Shown one piece after another: positions 45,601 through 55,828 of a stretch of DNA of 64,000 bases. The notes below the pieces were generated by a model. The model searched no databases and had not been told where the DNA came from. It saw only the letters and a program-made list of their open reading frames with translations. The stretch covers positions 231,861,000 to 231,924,999 of the forward strand of contig OY821518.1 of assembly GCA_963682025.1 (NCBI GenBank), given 5' to 3'. The DNA comes from Cordilura impudica. Lineage: Eukaryota > Arthropoda > Insecta > Diptera > Scathophagidae. Every line of letters begins with the position of its first letter. Positions within the stretch are counted from its first letter, which is position 1. A program made the position numbers and the translations under genes.

Positions 45601-48600
45601 ATATTATCAGAACCAACAGCATTAGATTTCACAGCTTGGCATGTGGAAAGTACTTCCAGTTGGTTTACGCATTGAAAACAAAAAGCATTTTCCGATAAAG
45701 TTGAACTAATATCAGTATTGCGGGTATAATATCCATCGTTTATGGGGATGTCAGGGATATTTGTAAAAGATTCGTTAAGCGAATCAACATTTATGTCAGA
45801 ATTGACAAATTCCTTAGATTTGCCGACACCAATTTCTCGTATGAGTTTCCACGTTTTTTTAGAGTGTGCAGCAGAAATAAACAGGCTAGAGTAGTATCAG
45901 ATTTAGCAGTTTTTATCATTTTATTTACTTGTTTTCTAGCTTTGGAATATTCGTCATATAAATTATCTGTTTTAAACAGTTTCCAACTTTTAAAGGCTTT
46001 ATCCCTTTCACAGATTTTATCTTTAATCTGTTGATTGAACCAGGGTTTATTTTTGTTATTGTATTTTGTTGTTTTTAAAGGTACAGATTTGTGGAACACA
46101 TGTGCCAAATTTTGTTCTAAAAAACTGACCTGATTGTCAACCGAAGGCATGTTGTAAATGGAGTCCCAATCGATTTTAGATAATTCGAATAACATCGCGT
46201 TTCGATCCATTTGTTTAAAATCATAATAAGTAACAACGTCATCCACCACTTGCATTTTAAAGTCAAATGATAGAAAAATTAAGTCGTGCTTTGAAAAACA
46301 AGGTGCTGAGAGCTGATCATAGAGTAAGACTTTCTTTTTGCTACTGACAAAGAAAAGATTAAGTAACGAGTTACTTGTAGCAGTAAAATGAGTTGGAACT
46401 GTAATGTTAGTTGGAGAAAGGCCAATTGATTGGATTATGTCTAGTAAAATAGTCTCGTTGATAACTTTTGAATTAAAATCCCCACATATTAAAATATCAT
46501 CATAATTAAGAGTTATAGTTTCAAGTATATTTTGAAAGACATTAAGGTCTATTCTTTTATTAGGTCTATAAACACATCCAACAAGTTATTGTTTTCCATG
46601 GGACGAAACTTCAACAAATATATGTTCAACCTTTTCATGAGGTTTAGATTTGCTAAGAAATTTACACATAATGCCTTTTCTAACAAAAATAGCTACACCA
46701 CCACAACGAGTATTCCTATCACAGCGAAAAATTTTGAATCCGGTTAATCCAATCATTTTATCATAAACTTTTTCATTGAACTATGTCTCCGAAACACATA
46801 TTATATCAACACCTGAGTTCTCAAAGATAAACCTAAATTCATCAATCTTATTATTATGACTCTGCGCGTTAATATGGCATATATTTAAACCTGATCTCTG
46901 TTTGCATAAAATACGAATAAGATTATAAGTTACGTCTTTGGAACTGAAATATAAACTATCGCCGTTAAAAATCATTATGAAGGATTAAAAAAGCAACGCA
47001 AGGATAAAGAGGGAAGAAATTTACAAAATTTACAAGATTTGATTAAAAGGGATATAATACTTTATCCAAGTAATGTGTGATAAATATTTAGCTTGCCATT
47101 TTCAATTATAAATTGTGTTTAAACATAATATTTATAATATAATACTTTATCTAAATAATATGTAATAAATATTTAGCTTGCATTTTTTAATTTTAAATTG
47201 TTTTTAAACATGTTTGATCGAATTTATATATGTATGTTCACAAATGTTATGTATGTTACTTTTATAGTCTGTAAAGAAAAATTTCCATAGACTAATAAAT
47301 AAATAAATAAATAAAAATAAATAAAAAAAAAATTATTATTGTTTTATTATTTATATTTATGTTTCTTTTTTCTTTCTTTTGTTAGTATGAGGTAGTATTT
47401 TATTATTTTATTTTTTTCTTGTACATTGTAAAATATAACTATAATTAGTATTTAGTACTTCTATATAAGATTAATTCTTTGTACTGAATTATAATTTATG
47501 AAATTCAATAAATAAATTCAAATTAAAAAAAAGTGTATATTTTTTTGCTTTAAATGCATGTTTTTACTTGTGTTCCTCAAAATGCTCACATGAAATGTAT
47601 TTATTACATAAATAATTGTACCTCGTTGATTTTATTTTACCTTTTAAGTTTTTTGCATATATAGAATTGTTTTTTGGAAAATGTACTATTTCAAGGAAAC
47701 GTACTTTTTTGAGAAATGGCTCTGTTTTAAAAAAATTTTGTTTTTTGAGAAAAACCTACTGTTTTATGGAAAGATACTTTTTCTAAGAATAAGTATTTTT
47801 TTTAAATTGTCGTTCTTTGATAAAAGTATCTTTTAAGAAAATATATAGATATATTTTAAAGAAAAGGTACTATTTTTAAGAAAATGTACTTTTAAATTTT
47901 ATGCGATGAGAGTTCTTATACATATTAATATGTAGACGTACGTATGAGTGATAATTTTATATTAAATATTAATAATACGGGATTGTTTGTTGGTTTAAAA
48001 AAAAAAGTTGTTTATAATTATTAATATATTAATTTTAAGAATTTGCATAACAAATATTCCCATAAAAGAAATAACAAAAACAAGCAACTTCCATTAAGAC
48101 TTTTGAAATGTTTCTTTACAGTTTCTATCAAATGTATGTTTAATATTAACAGAAAAACTATTTAAATTGAAGTAGAACAACTAATCACTGTTTAAAATTT
48201 AAAATAAAATAATATAAAAATAAAATAATATAAAAAACTACAAAATAATTAAAAAAAAAAAATTGAATACCTATTGATTTTATATAGAAATTCTTTTTAA
48301 GGAAAAAGCCAAAACAAACACAAACGCTTGTTGATGATAGAAACTAAGATGCGTCATGTATTAAAAAATGCAATATACTAGCTAAATTTTTTAAAACTAA
48401 TAACTCATCCTCAACACATGTAAGGGATCTAGAAACAGAATGTGAAATTGAAAACCGTATCAAATACATAGATAATCAGAGACTTAATGAGTTGGAAAAT
48501 TATATGGTAACAGAAACTTATTTAAAAGATTTAATCAAGAAATTAAAAAACAAAAAAAGCTCCTGGTATTGATGAAATCAATAACCGGAGTATCAAAAAT

Positions 48601-50812
48601 CTTCCCCAAAAAGGTATAAAAGTACTTACTTCAATAATTAATTCATGCTTAAGGATCTACTACCTCCCAAGTTTGTGGAAAGAAGCAAAAGTCATACCCA
48701 TTGCTAAACCCCATCAACCCAATAAATCTCCCTCTTCGTACCGTCCTATTATGGAGTCCCATTCGATAACCTTCTTAATGTTTTTGCACAAAATTTTTTA
48801 CACCGAGAAACCACTATAACTTTATGAACATATACCGTTTGCTAGATCCAGAAGGGGTAAAAAAAATTATTATTACTATGCGTTGATGCGTTGTGTCAGA
48901 ATGGCAATTTTTCATAAACGCCACACGTCTTTGGAATGCTATTCCACACAACCAAGAATTAGTTAGCAACGCAATAATTTTAAGAAATTTTTGTTTAATT
49001 ACTTTGTTTAAATATATTTAATTTTCATTTCCTTAAGTTCATGTATTTTAATAATTTCCTGTATTTATTTTACTTTATTTTAAATAAGTTATAAATTTTA
49101 TATTGAATTTTCATTTTGTGGCAAATTTCTGAAGGATGAAAATCCTGTACAATAATTATAAGTCTTGTCTTGTTGTACAGGAAATTATTAAATAAATAAA
49201 TTAATTAATATCATATAAATAAATAAATTAATTAAATTATCAAAATCAAACCAGTCACTTTTATTGACGACAACAAAATATTACCTAAGCAGCAATTTGG
49301 ATTCAAAAACAGACTTAACAACTCCCCTGCTTTAACTAGAATTAAATATATTGGCAAATCAAATTTTTAAAATGGAAATTCCTCTGATATGGTGCTGTTC
49401 GATTCAGTTTGTCACGATGCTTTGATTTTGAAAATGAGTAATCTACATTTTTCAACACCTCTTATAAAAATCGTTCAAAGCTATTTAAAAAATCGTGAGT
49501 TTAGAGTTCATCTAGGAAAATCCTTCTCATATATAGCTGATGTTTCTGCAGGTTGCACACAGGGTTCCTGCTTATCTCCTATTCTTTATAATATGTATAT
49601 ATATACATATAATATATATACATCAGACTTTCCAGATGATACAGGCTTATTGTGCTCAGGCTCTTTAGCTGAAGATTTTATAAACAACCTTCAATCATCA
49701 TTAACTATCGTACGAGACTATTTCAGCAAATGGTAAATCACCATAAACAGCTCGAAAACGCAGGACATTTACTTTCCAAGGAAAAGAAAGGAATGTTATA
49801 CACCTCAACGCTGTCTACGTCTGAAAAATTCCAACATTCCTTATGATTCTAAAGTCTAATACTTAGGTGTGTTTTTAGACCCAAAATTAAGTTTCAAAGA
49901 ACATATTTCTTATATCATAGATAAAGTTAATTTAATTAAAAGAATAACATTTCCTTTCATCAATAAAAAATCAACAATGAGCTCCGATTATAAAATACAA
50001 TTAAAATATAAGTTATACTTCACTCCATTATATTTTATGGCGCTCCTGTCTGGGCAAATATAGCGAAATGTCATATAAGTTATAAAAATAAGTTATTAAC
50101 AATGATGTATAACCTTCCTTGGCTCTTTTCAACCAGAAAATTACGTAATATTGACAATATTGAAATGATTGATATGAAAATCAATCGGCTTAAACAAAAT
50201 TTTGATCAAAGATGTCAATTATCCTAATATCAGCAAATCAGTAATATAGTGGTATCCTCAGTATACTAATCTTTTTTGTTCTTTTTATAATTTAAACTTA
50301 AAAAAAAATTTTTTTTTTACTTAAACAAGTTTTTAAAAATTTTCCTAGAAGTCTTAACCGTTAAATGTTCCTTATTAATTTTAACTAAAAAATTTATGTT
50401 TTAGTAGAAAAGATTTAATTAGATCTAAACTCTCTATATTTAAGCAAAAATATAATATGTAACATCTGTTACAAATATTATAAATAAAAATTGAATTGAA
50501 TTGAAGTTAAATAAAAATTATAAATACTACAAATTATAATTTTCCTTTAATATACATATAATATTAGTTGTTTAATAAAAATTAAATTTTCTCTTACCTT
50601 GGCACTGTTATAAACAACTTATCGTTCCATCTTTCTAAGCCCAGGGGTAAATTATTTGCAGGAATATATTCACCCGATGCGAGGGCAGCCTGTTTTGCTT
50701 CATCGCTAGGCCAATTAAATTCCAATTCTTTCCATTCGAACTTTACATCTAACTTAGCTTGTATCACTACAGCTCCCAAACAGATGAGAGGAAGAATGAA
50801 AAATAATTTCAT
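30645..50812 (-). CDS. yellow/MRJP-family secreted protein, copy B, with an 18.8-kb first intron
   Basis: Exons on the minus strand: 50812-50598, 31786-31435 and 31370-30645, encoding 430 residues. Coding exons 1 and 2 are exactly as long as in copy A (215 and 352 bp), intron 2 is again 64 bp, and donor GTAAG and AG acceptors are conserved. The signal peptide is MKLFFILPLICLGAVVIQA. The first 414 residues align with copy A without a gap; in a 109-residue stretch of exon 2 I count 13 differences. The C-terminus is PSFFDNIISFFRPKNN instead of the FG tail. Coding sequence is undamaged despite the transposons in intron 1 (50597-31787), so the gene may still be expressed, but joining of the distant exon 1 needs RNA evidence. 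Function as for copy A: secreted Yellow protein, activity unknown. Confidence 0.85.
31948..33250 (+). mobile_element. rosa-like (DD41D) mariner element in yellow B intron 1
   Basis: The ends are AAGGGTGATTTTTTA and its inverse TAAAAAATCACCCTT, each flanked by TA, giving 1303 bp with a TA target duplication. The single gene encodes a Tc1/mariner transposase. It lies about 160 bp on the intron side of exon 2 of yellow B and is antisense to it. Confidence 0.88.
32060..33144 (+). pseudogene. Tc1/mariner transposase, DD41D type, inactive
   Basis: It starts at MNRLKNEQRLQVIEF with an N-terminal helix-turn-helix. The catalytic domain has HPEKFTVWCGLW, IQQDGATCHTA (second Asp) and WPPRSCDLTPLDYFL (third Asp); 41 residues separate the last two, the spacing of rosa elements. 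The first catalytic site reads FSYEAHF where the family has Asp-Glu-Ala, so the first Asp is replaced by Tyr (TAC codon). A missing base in the T run near 32760 also shifts the frame. Both changes inactivate it. Confidence 0.85.
33253..34485. other. AT-rich intronic sequence without recognisable genes
   Basis: A short tandem of AACATTAATTA lies near 33868-33900. Nothing else could be supported. Confidence 0.5.
34486..35050. repeat. A-rich 7-bp-type minisatellite
   Basis: Roughly 560 bp of AAAAATG / AAAAATA units with occasional G and C. The apparent minus-strand Phe-rich frame is an artefact of this composition. Confidence 0.8.
35051..35733. other. Sequence upstream of the bicoid relic
   Basis: Moderately AT-rich with no ORF. 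It may include part of the original bicoid 5' UTR or promoter, but I cannot recognise it. It contains ATCGATTAAT near 35668. Confidence 0.35.
35734..35910 (+). pseudogene. bcd: Bicoid N-terminus relic with in-frame stop
   Basis: From the ATG at 35734 the frame encodes MALPTPDQNFYHPHPHPHA, then a His-Pro run, LPLPPQFRKPFD, a TAG stop at codon 37 (35842-35844), then LFDERTGAINYNYIQPY and TAA at 35908-35910. Drosophila Bicoid begins with PDQNFYHH, a His-Pro repeat, LPPQFRNPFDLLFDERTGAINYNYIRPY, so the match covers both sides of the stop and is collinear. The TAG replaces a Leu codon by one base. No homeobox or later part of bicoid was found in the window. It lies in yellow B intron 1, on the opposite strand to that gene. 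It is most simply a duplicated, decayed fragment; a sequencing error at the TAG or a rearranged true first exon are alternatives. Confidence 0.85.
35930..36520. repeat. AT-rich short tandem repeats (CTAAAATTAAAATTTTT type)
   Basis: Imperfect units of about 17 bp, clearest at 36375-36450. They begin directly after the bicoid relic. Confidence 0.65.
36737..36822. repeat. GC-richer 18-bp inverted repeat (hairpin)
   Basis: GTTTCCCTGAGTCTTAAC (36737-36754) and GTTAAGGCTCAGGGAAAC (36805-36822) pair over 18 bp with one mismatch (a G-U pair in RNA), around a 50-base loop. It lies in an unassigned, less AT-rich block at about 36540-36880. No known gene or transposon was recognised there. Confidence 0.6.
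36890..37437. other. AT-rich sequence, no feature recognised
   Basis: An open stretch at 37143-37406 is a Phe/Asn/Ile-rich product of composition and is not called as a gene. Confidence 0.4.
37440..37512 (+). pseudogene. LINE endonuclease fragment
   Basis: MIRILSKLKNGLNVVHINAQSL is the start of a LINE ORF2 endonuclease, like NLIRILCKQRSGLNICHINAQS in the LINE at 44015-46980. It is cut off by the foldback element at 37513. Confidence 0.55.
37513..38955. mobile_element. Foldback (palindromic) GTCY-tract element
   Basis: Both ends carry AACAAGTAAGAAAATTATAG followed by a 24-bp perfect palindrome built on GTCGGTCTAGACCGAC. Left arm (37513 to about 38110) and right arm (about 38196-38955) are inverted copies with the GTCCGTCC tract in the right arm. 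The left arm lost the innermost part, so the arms are unequal. It interrupts a LINE endonuclease fragment. Confidence 0.75.
38993..39030. repeat. (ATGA)n microsatellite
   Basis: About seven perfect ATGA units. Confidence 0.85.
39133..40978. mobile_element. Long-TIR repeat element with ~143-bp internal tandem units
   Basis: The ends AATCTATACTAATATTATAA and its inverse are followed inward by a (TTTG)n / (CAAA)n run, GTAGGAGGTAATCTCCG and further inverted matches, about 220 bp in all. Internally, GGTGCCACGCCCACT or a variant recurs near 39486, 39630, 40060, 40200, 40345, 40485, 40630 and 40775, mostly 140-145 bp apart. No transposase ORF. A truncated copy lies at 1320-2044. Confidence 0.7.
41041..43483 (+). 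mobile_element. Transib copy B, internally deleted
   Basis: Both termini are present: CACAGTGGCGCC at 41041 and CCACTGTG ending at 43483. The flanks CGCCG and AAGCG do not form a clear duplication, so the ends may have been rearranged after insertion. The sequence is collinear with copy A except for one internal deletion in the transposase. It ends inside a LINE reverse-transcriptase gene that continues at 43484. Confidence 0.82.
42009..43178 (+). pseudogene. Transib copy B transposase with catalytic-core deletion
   Basis: The N-terminal part begins MALNNLSTENMALNN, reflecting a 30-bp tandem duplication absent from copy A, and keeps Glu and Trp codons where copy A has TAG stops. A frameshift follows near 42350. 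At about 42470, after ERVRSQIT, the sequence jumps to YGMSPLHARIRCMEF. This removes both catalytic Asp residues and the CPIC zinc motif. From 42486 the C-terminal part is open through TVHKILAHG and LPIGELSEEAQG to a TGA at 43176-43178. Confidence 0.82.
43484..44012 (+). pseudogene. LINE reverse-transcriptase C-terminal fragment
   Basis: LDFRKHISLTINKAFGVLGF, LVRSILEYGSVVWDP and RIESVQKQFL-like sequence (SIESVQKQFLIFCLRGLGW) are the thumb and C-terminal region of a Jockey-superfamily ORF2. It is truncated on the left by Transib copy B and on the right by the LINE at 44015-46980. Confidence 0.75.
44015..46980 (-). mobile_element. Jockey/CR1-type LINE, ORF2 relic
   Basis: Minus strand. The endonuclease starts near 46980 (GLNICHINAQS, VDIICVSET, ILICGDFNSK) and the reverse transcriptase follows (KSNAVGSDNIHPRFL, YRPIAILRYLSKVLQRLL, SDRQSGFRP, LLDHSKAFDTVNH), ending with the C-terminal LWNLLPPTLQ near 44260 and an (AAAT)n-type tail near 44015. 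Several stops and frameshifts, plus an 18-bp tandem duplication near 44645, inactivate it. ORF1 is missing, so it is 5'-truncated. Confidence 0.8.
46981..48355. other. AT-rich sequence with LINE 3'-tail remnants
   Basis: (AAAT)n-like tails end near 47335 and 47530 and probably mark 3' ends of truncated LINEs. 47650-47900 has T-run/A-run sequence like 28240-30060. No gene was seen. Confidence 0.45.
48360..50515 (+). mobile_element. Jockey-superfamily LINE relics
   Basis: Reverse-transcriptase pieces: KKAPGIDEIN-like sequence near 48560, FGFKNRLNNSPALTR near 49300, then VLFDSVCHDALI, SAGCTQGSCLSPILYNMY, a decayed catalytic box (DFPDDTGLL) near 49630 and YLGVFLDPKLSFKEHI near 49865. A separate 3' end with poly(A)-like tail near 49190 shows that at least two elements are joined. 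It ends with (TTGAA)n-like sequence near 50495, next to exon 1 of yellow B. Confidence 0.7.
50598..50812 (-). CDS. Exon 1 of yellow copy B
   Basis: It encodes the signal peptide and the first mature residues up to FITVPR, ending in the donor AG|GTAAG. It is listed separately because it lies nearly 19 kb from exon 2. The neighbouring LINE relic ends about 80 bp inside the intron. Confidence 0.87.
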
Positions 50813-50879
50813 TTTTAGTTAAATTGAAAATTTCACTTTTCCACTGGTTACTGTTACTTTTAGAACAGTACGGTCAATT

Positions 50880-51090
50880 CTCATAGCTTTTTAGTAGTTT
50901 TAAAGCTTTATATACTACCATGCGAGACTGAATAATAACTAAGTATTGTTGCTGAGAAACTTTATTTTTTTATGTTGCTGAATCAATATTGAATCAGTAT
51001 TTAGAAAACAGAAACAGTTAAATCCATATTTAATTTGTCAGTTCTTTGTAAATATAATAGATTGCTATGCTTTTAATGTTTATTATTTCT
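50880..51090 (-). promoter_or_regulatory. Core promoter and proximal region of yellow copy B
   Basis: On the minus strand TATATAAA lies at 50914-50907, about 95 bp before the ATG. Upstream, TTGATTCAGCAACATAAA, CAGCAACAATACT and TTTACAAAGAACTGACAAAT match the region before yellow A. The two genes probably began with the same regulatory input. Confidence 0.7.
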
Positions 51091-51099
51091 AATTTACGT

Positions 51100-51640
51100 G
51101 TTAGATTTTTTGGTATTGTTGTTGTTGTTTCTTCTGCGTGATATAATGTTGTTTGTTATGTTGTTGCTATTTTCAATTGGGCTGTTGTTGACATTACTTA
51201 AAATATTATATCATTTTTTGAATATCATTGATATAACCAATGGCTGTGTTGATAATTTGCGTTTTGTTGATGTTTGGTTGTTGATAATTGTTGTTGTTAT
51301 TATTGCCAATAATGTTTTTGTTAGTTTTGTTGATTCTGTGTATGAGGTTTTCCCAGGGAGATATATCATGTCTGATGTATGAATCTGCTAATGCCAAGTA
51401 TGCCTGATGTCGAACACAGTAAATTGCGGAATAGCGAAGGGGATATGACGAATATGCAGCTTTACGTAATTTATTTTGGTGTTCGCTAACATATATTCTC
51501 CTTCTAAAAGTATCGTGTATATGTACCCCTAGGAATTTGTGGCATTTCACTTGTTCAATTATAGTACTTCAATTATCGTTTATATGTAATATTTGATTTG
51601 TTGTGGATGCACTCTAGATTATGATATTTCAATTTAATCA
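51100..51640 (-). pseudogene. LINE relic upstream of yellow B, homologous to the one upstream of yellow A
   Basis: Minus-strand fragments KFLGVHIHDTF, YCVRHQAYLALADSYIRHDI and an Asn-rich stretch match 5480-6350 in order and in unusual detail (CCTTCGCTATTC, ACTGTGTTCGAC). It lacks the 420-bp segment found in the copy-A relic. It marks the upstream limit of the duplicated block that I can see. Confidence 0.7.
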
Positions 51641-51726
51641 TATTTGGTTGTTTAATGAGCAGAGTCTATCTTTTTCAATTAGCTTAAATAACGGAAAAAT
51701 TGGACAAATGGATTTTTTTCTTCAAT

Positions 51727-54700
51727 TATGACAACTTTATTTATTTATTTATTTATTTATTTGGTATTATAAGAGGCCCCAACACAATTAGGTTATATAG
51801 GCCAGTTAATTTTACATAGGGACTTATATTCTATTTAATATATAAATATTTACATTATTTTTTTTTATATACATATGTGGATTTAAATCGAATTATAAGT
51901 CTTTATTTCAGTCAAGAATTTTTAAATTTTTTCAAATTCATTTTCTCTTAGAAGGATATTAATGTTATTTATTTTATATTTTGAACGTTTGTCCTGCAGG
52001 AGATTGCATTCATTAAATATGTGAGAGATCGTTAGCATTTGCCCGCACTCACAAACTGGGGGTTGTGTCTTATTAATAATATATTTATGTGAAAATAAAG
52101 AATGACCTATTTTAAGTCTATTTAGCTTAATAAAGTCAGTTTTTGGTATATTAGGTATTCTAAATTTGTGCGATATGTTTTTTTGAATTTTAAATAATTT
52201 TGTTTCGTTATTATCTTTCCATAAATCATTCCAGATGTCAAAAATGTATTTTCCAATGTATTGCCTGTAGTCTGAGTATTGAAATTTATATTCAGTAAAT
52301 ATGTCATTTTTTAAAGAATTTTCGGCGAGCTGGTCAACTTTCTCGTTTCCACCTATGTTTAAGTGGCTAGGTACCCATAATAGGGTAATTTTATGATTAT
52401 TTAAGGAAGTTATTAATGTTCGTATTTGTTGTATAATCATGTTGTTGTTAAAAGGATCTTGTAGTCCTTCTAGGGCGCTTTTACTGTCAGATATAATAAG
52501 TGTTTTTTAAAAACGTTTTCAAGATTTTCTAGACATGTTTTAATTGTTAATAATTCACTGGAATATATAGAGGAAAGATTATGAATACGCTTTGATATGG
52601 CGATATTCTCACCAAAAACTGCAAAGCCAGCTTTCTCGTTCATAACAGAACCGTCGTTAAAAAACTGACTATGATTTGAGTATTTGATATTAACTAATTC
52701 CAAGAATTTCTGTTTAATTTCAAAAGAGGTCATATCTCGTTTATTTGTATATGCAAGGGAGAAATCTATATTAATATTTGAAAAGCTCCAAGGTGGTATA
52801 GGAGAGTTCGTTATGTTTTCTATATTATTTGTATTAATTGTATATTTTGAAATAACTTTGTTGAACTCTTCATGAGCCGTTACGTAAAAGGGTATATATT
52901 TTTTGTTTTTTGATTGAAGTCGGAATTGGTTAATTTTTGTCGTATCAGTGATTTTTCCGTATAGCAGATGATTTTGTAGTGAGAATATTTTAAGTGTGTA
53001 GTTGAGCAAGAACTTTAATCTTCTCAAGTAAGGGGGTGGGCATGAGTCTATAACTTGTAGGCTTTTAGCTGGACTGGTTCTAAAGGCTCCAATAGAAAGC
53101 CTTATTCCTGTGTTTAGGATTGGTTCCAATGTTTTTAAGTCTGTATTGGTGGCAGATGAATATATTATGTATTGGTGGCAGATGAATATATTATTGACGC
53201 GTAGTCTATAGTTGGAAGAACAATAGAGCACAATATTCTAAGAAGGGTTTTTGGATCAGATCCGTATTGAGAGCATCTTAGCATTTTAATTATATTTAGC
53301 TTGGAGTTAGCCTTAGCCTTAATAATCTGAATGTGGGTCTTAAATGTTAGTTTTTTGTCAAAAGTTAATCCTAAAAATGTATGTTCTGCTACGAATTTTA
53401 TATCTTTACCGTATAGTTTCAAGGCTGTAATGTTGGGGGACGCCGTTTTCAAGGAGATGATAACTTGATTTTGTGTTTCCAACCATGCAACAAAACGCAC
53501 GCTCATATAAAAAATTTGAAATGAAAGCAGCCATTTTTCCCCGTATTCCTGCCGAATTTATTTTCTTAAAAATTAATTGTTTCCAAACACAATCATACAC
53601 TTTACGAAGATCAAAAAATACAGCTATTAAGTCCTTTTTTTGAGTAAAACTTTCCATAATGTTAGAGTGTAGTAACGCAAGGTTATCAATTGTTCCTCTA
53701 ATTTTTCTAAAACCAGATTGGTTGACATTTAAGATTTTAGATTTTTATAAATAATAAACCAGTCTTTTATTAATAATTCTTTCTAATAGTTTGGAGAGGC
53801 AATTTGTAAGTGAAATTGGTCTGTAGTTGTTTTTATTTGTACTGTATTTCCCTGGTTTTAAAATAGGGATTACTATAGCTTTTTTCCAATTACTTGGGAA
53901 CACCTGTTTTTCCCGAATACTGTTATAAAAGTCTAAAAGGTATTGTGTAGCTTTGCCATCTAGGTTTCTTATCATTTCGTATCTAATATTATCTGGCCCC
54001 GGGGATGTCCCATGACATGATCTCAGGGCAGATTTTAGTTCAGATAGTGTAAGTCTGTTATTATATGGTTTGTTATTGTTTGATACTTCAATAGGAGAAT
54101 TATTTGTGCTACTGTAAAGTCTAAAATTAGTTGAGTAGTTTATAGAAGACGAATTTTGGGCAAAACCACTGGCTAAGTAGTTAGCGATATCTTTTCTATC
54201 TGTCAGTAAAATATTGTTGTTTTCTAGTGCTGTAATTTGATTAAAGTTAGAGGTCCCAATTAAGGATCGAATTTTTTTAAAAACTTCAGATGATGAAGTT
54301 CGTAAGTTTATAGTATCGCAGAAATCATTCCAGGATTTTCCTTTACTTTCTCTAATAGTTCTGCGTGCTTCCGATTTCGTTTTAAGGAATTTAGCCAGGT
54401 TTTCTGAGCTTGCATTCCTTTTAAATAGCTTTAACAGTTTTCTTCTTTGTTTTATTAATATTTTAATGTTTTCATTCCACCAAGGGACTTCTTTTCTGGT
54501 ATGGTTTGTCTGTCTATGTGGTATTGCTTTATGTGCCGCGTTTAAAATTGTTGTAGTAACATATTTTTCGGTTACATTTATGTCGCTGAAACTATCTAAA
54601 GTTTCCGTAAAACTACAATTAAAATTTTCCCAATTTGCACGCTTTATATTCCAACTAGACCTTCGTTCGAAGTTTGGAGAGTGTCCATTTATTGAAATAA

Positions 54701-55828
54701 TAATTGGGTAGTGATCGCTTGAATATAGATCGTCACTTATATTCCATTCAAACAGATGTTGAATGCTGGGAGAAATAAGGCTTAGATCTATATTGCTAAA
54801 TGTTTTATATGCAAAACTAAAATGTGTTGCGCAGTTTATGTTATTTAAAATATTAAGATTATTTGCGTCTATAAAAGATGCGGCAGTATTTCCTCTTATG
54901 TCGGTTTTTTTTGATCCCCAAATATGGTTATGAGAATTAAAATCACCTAGTAGGAGTTATGGAAAGTCGAATTGTGATATTAAATTGTCAAGGTCATTTT
55001 TGGATAGATTTTCGGAACCAGGAAGATATTTGGAGCAAATAATAAAATTAATTGGGAAATTTATTTTTATAGCCATAACTTCGAGTTGTGAAATAACAGG
55101 TAATTCTTCACCATCAAACATATTATTGAGATAAATACAAGTACCACCGTGGGCATTTGTATTAGAGCAAACATTTTTAAAGAAACAAGTGAAGTTTTTA
55201 AGTTTAGAATAATAATTGGATTTAAATCTAGATTCTTGAATACATATAGCAAGGCAATTGAATTTTGATAATAAAAGTTTAATTTCATCAAAATGATTTA
55301 AAAAGCCGTTGCAGTTCCATTGTATTATTTTATATTGACTACTCATCACTAATGCTGGAACAACTGGATGTGTCGTCATCTATATCCATTTCGTTTTTTC
55401 CAATTGGGTCGTTCGATTTTATATATGATGTGTTTGTTGAGTTTTCTTTCTTCTTTTTTACTGCGCTTAATATTTCACGTTTTTTTCTCATTGATAAATT
55501 TTTAGGTAACAACTCAATTTTTGATACATCTGTTTTTGTAATTTGGCGAACTGGGGAGGGGGGGGGGACCTTGTTTTTGGTGTTGTATTATTATTATTTG
55601 GTTGTTTATTTGCAGTGGTGAGTTTTTTGTTTTCGCTCTCTTGGCATTTGCATTCGCAATTACACGATTTTACAACATTACAATATGTTGTTGGAAGTTG
55701 GTTTTGTCTATCATATTCTTTTCGTGCTTCTCCTATAGTTTTTTTTGTGTTATTTTTATTTTTTAAATTGAATATTCTTTTTTATAGAGAACACACTCTT
55801 TAGAAAAGCTGTTGTGTTGTTGTTGACA
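51727..55828 (-). mobile_element. I-type LINE, 5'-truncated, with target-site duplication
   Basis: ATGACAACTTTATTT is found at both edges (from 51726 and from 55829), a target duplication of about 15 bp. The 3' end on the minus strand is an (AAAT)n tail. Minus-strand order: ORF1 C-terminus with Cys-rich CNCECKCQ and an acidic end; ORF2 endonuclease (IIQWNCNGFLNH, LLLGDFNSHNHIWGS); reverse transcriptase (SPGPDNIRYEMI, YRPISLTNCLSKLLERII); and RNase H / C-terminal region (LLWVPSHLNIGGNEKVDQLA, CECGQ). Stops and shifts inactivate it, and the part normally holding the YADD box is missing near 53440. RNase H and the endonuclease type indicate the I clade. Confidence 0.82.
55343..55379 (-). other. 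ORF1/ORF2 junction of the I-type LINE
   Basis: ORF1 ends ISDE-stop within GATGAGTAG, and an ORF2 start (MSSQYKIIQW) uses the ATG inside the same nonamer; an in-frame upstream ATG also exists (MTTHPVV). The overlap suggests termination-reinitiation in the active ancestor. Confidence 0.5.
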
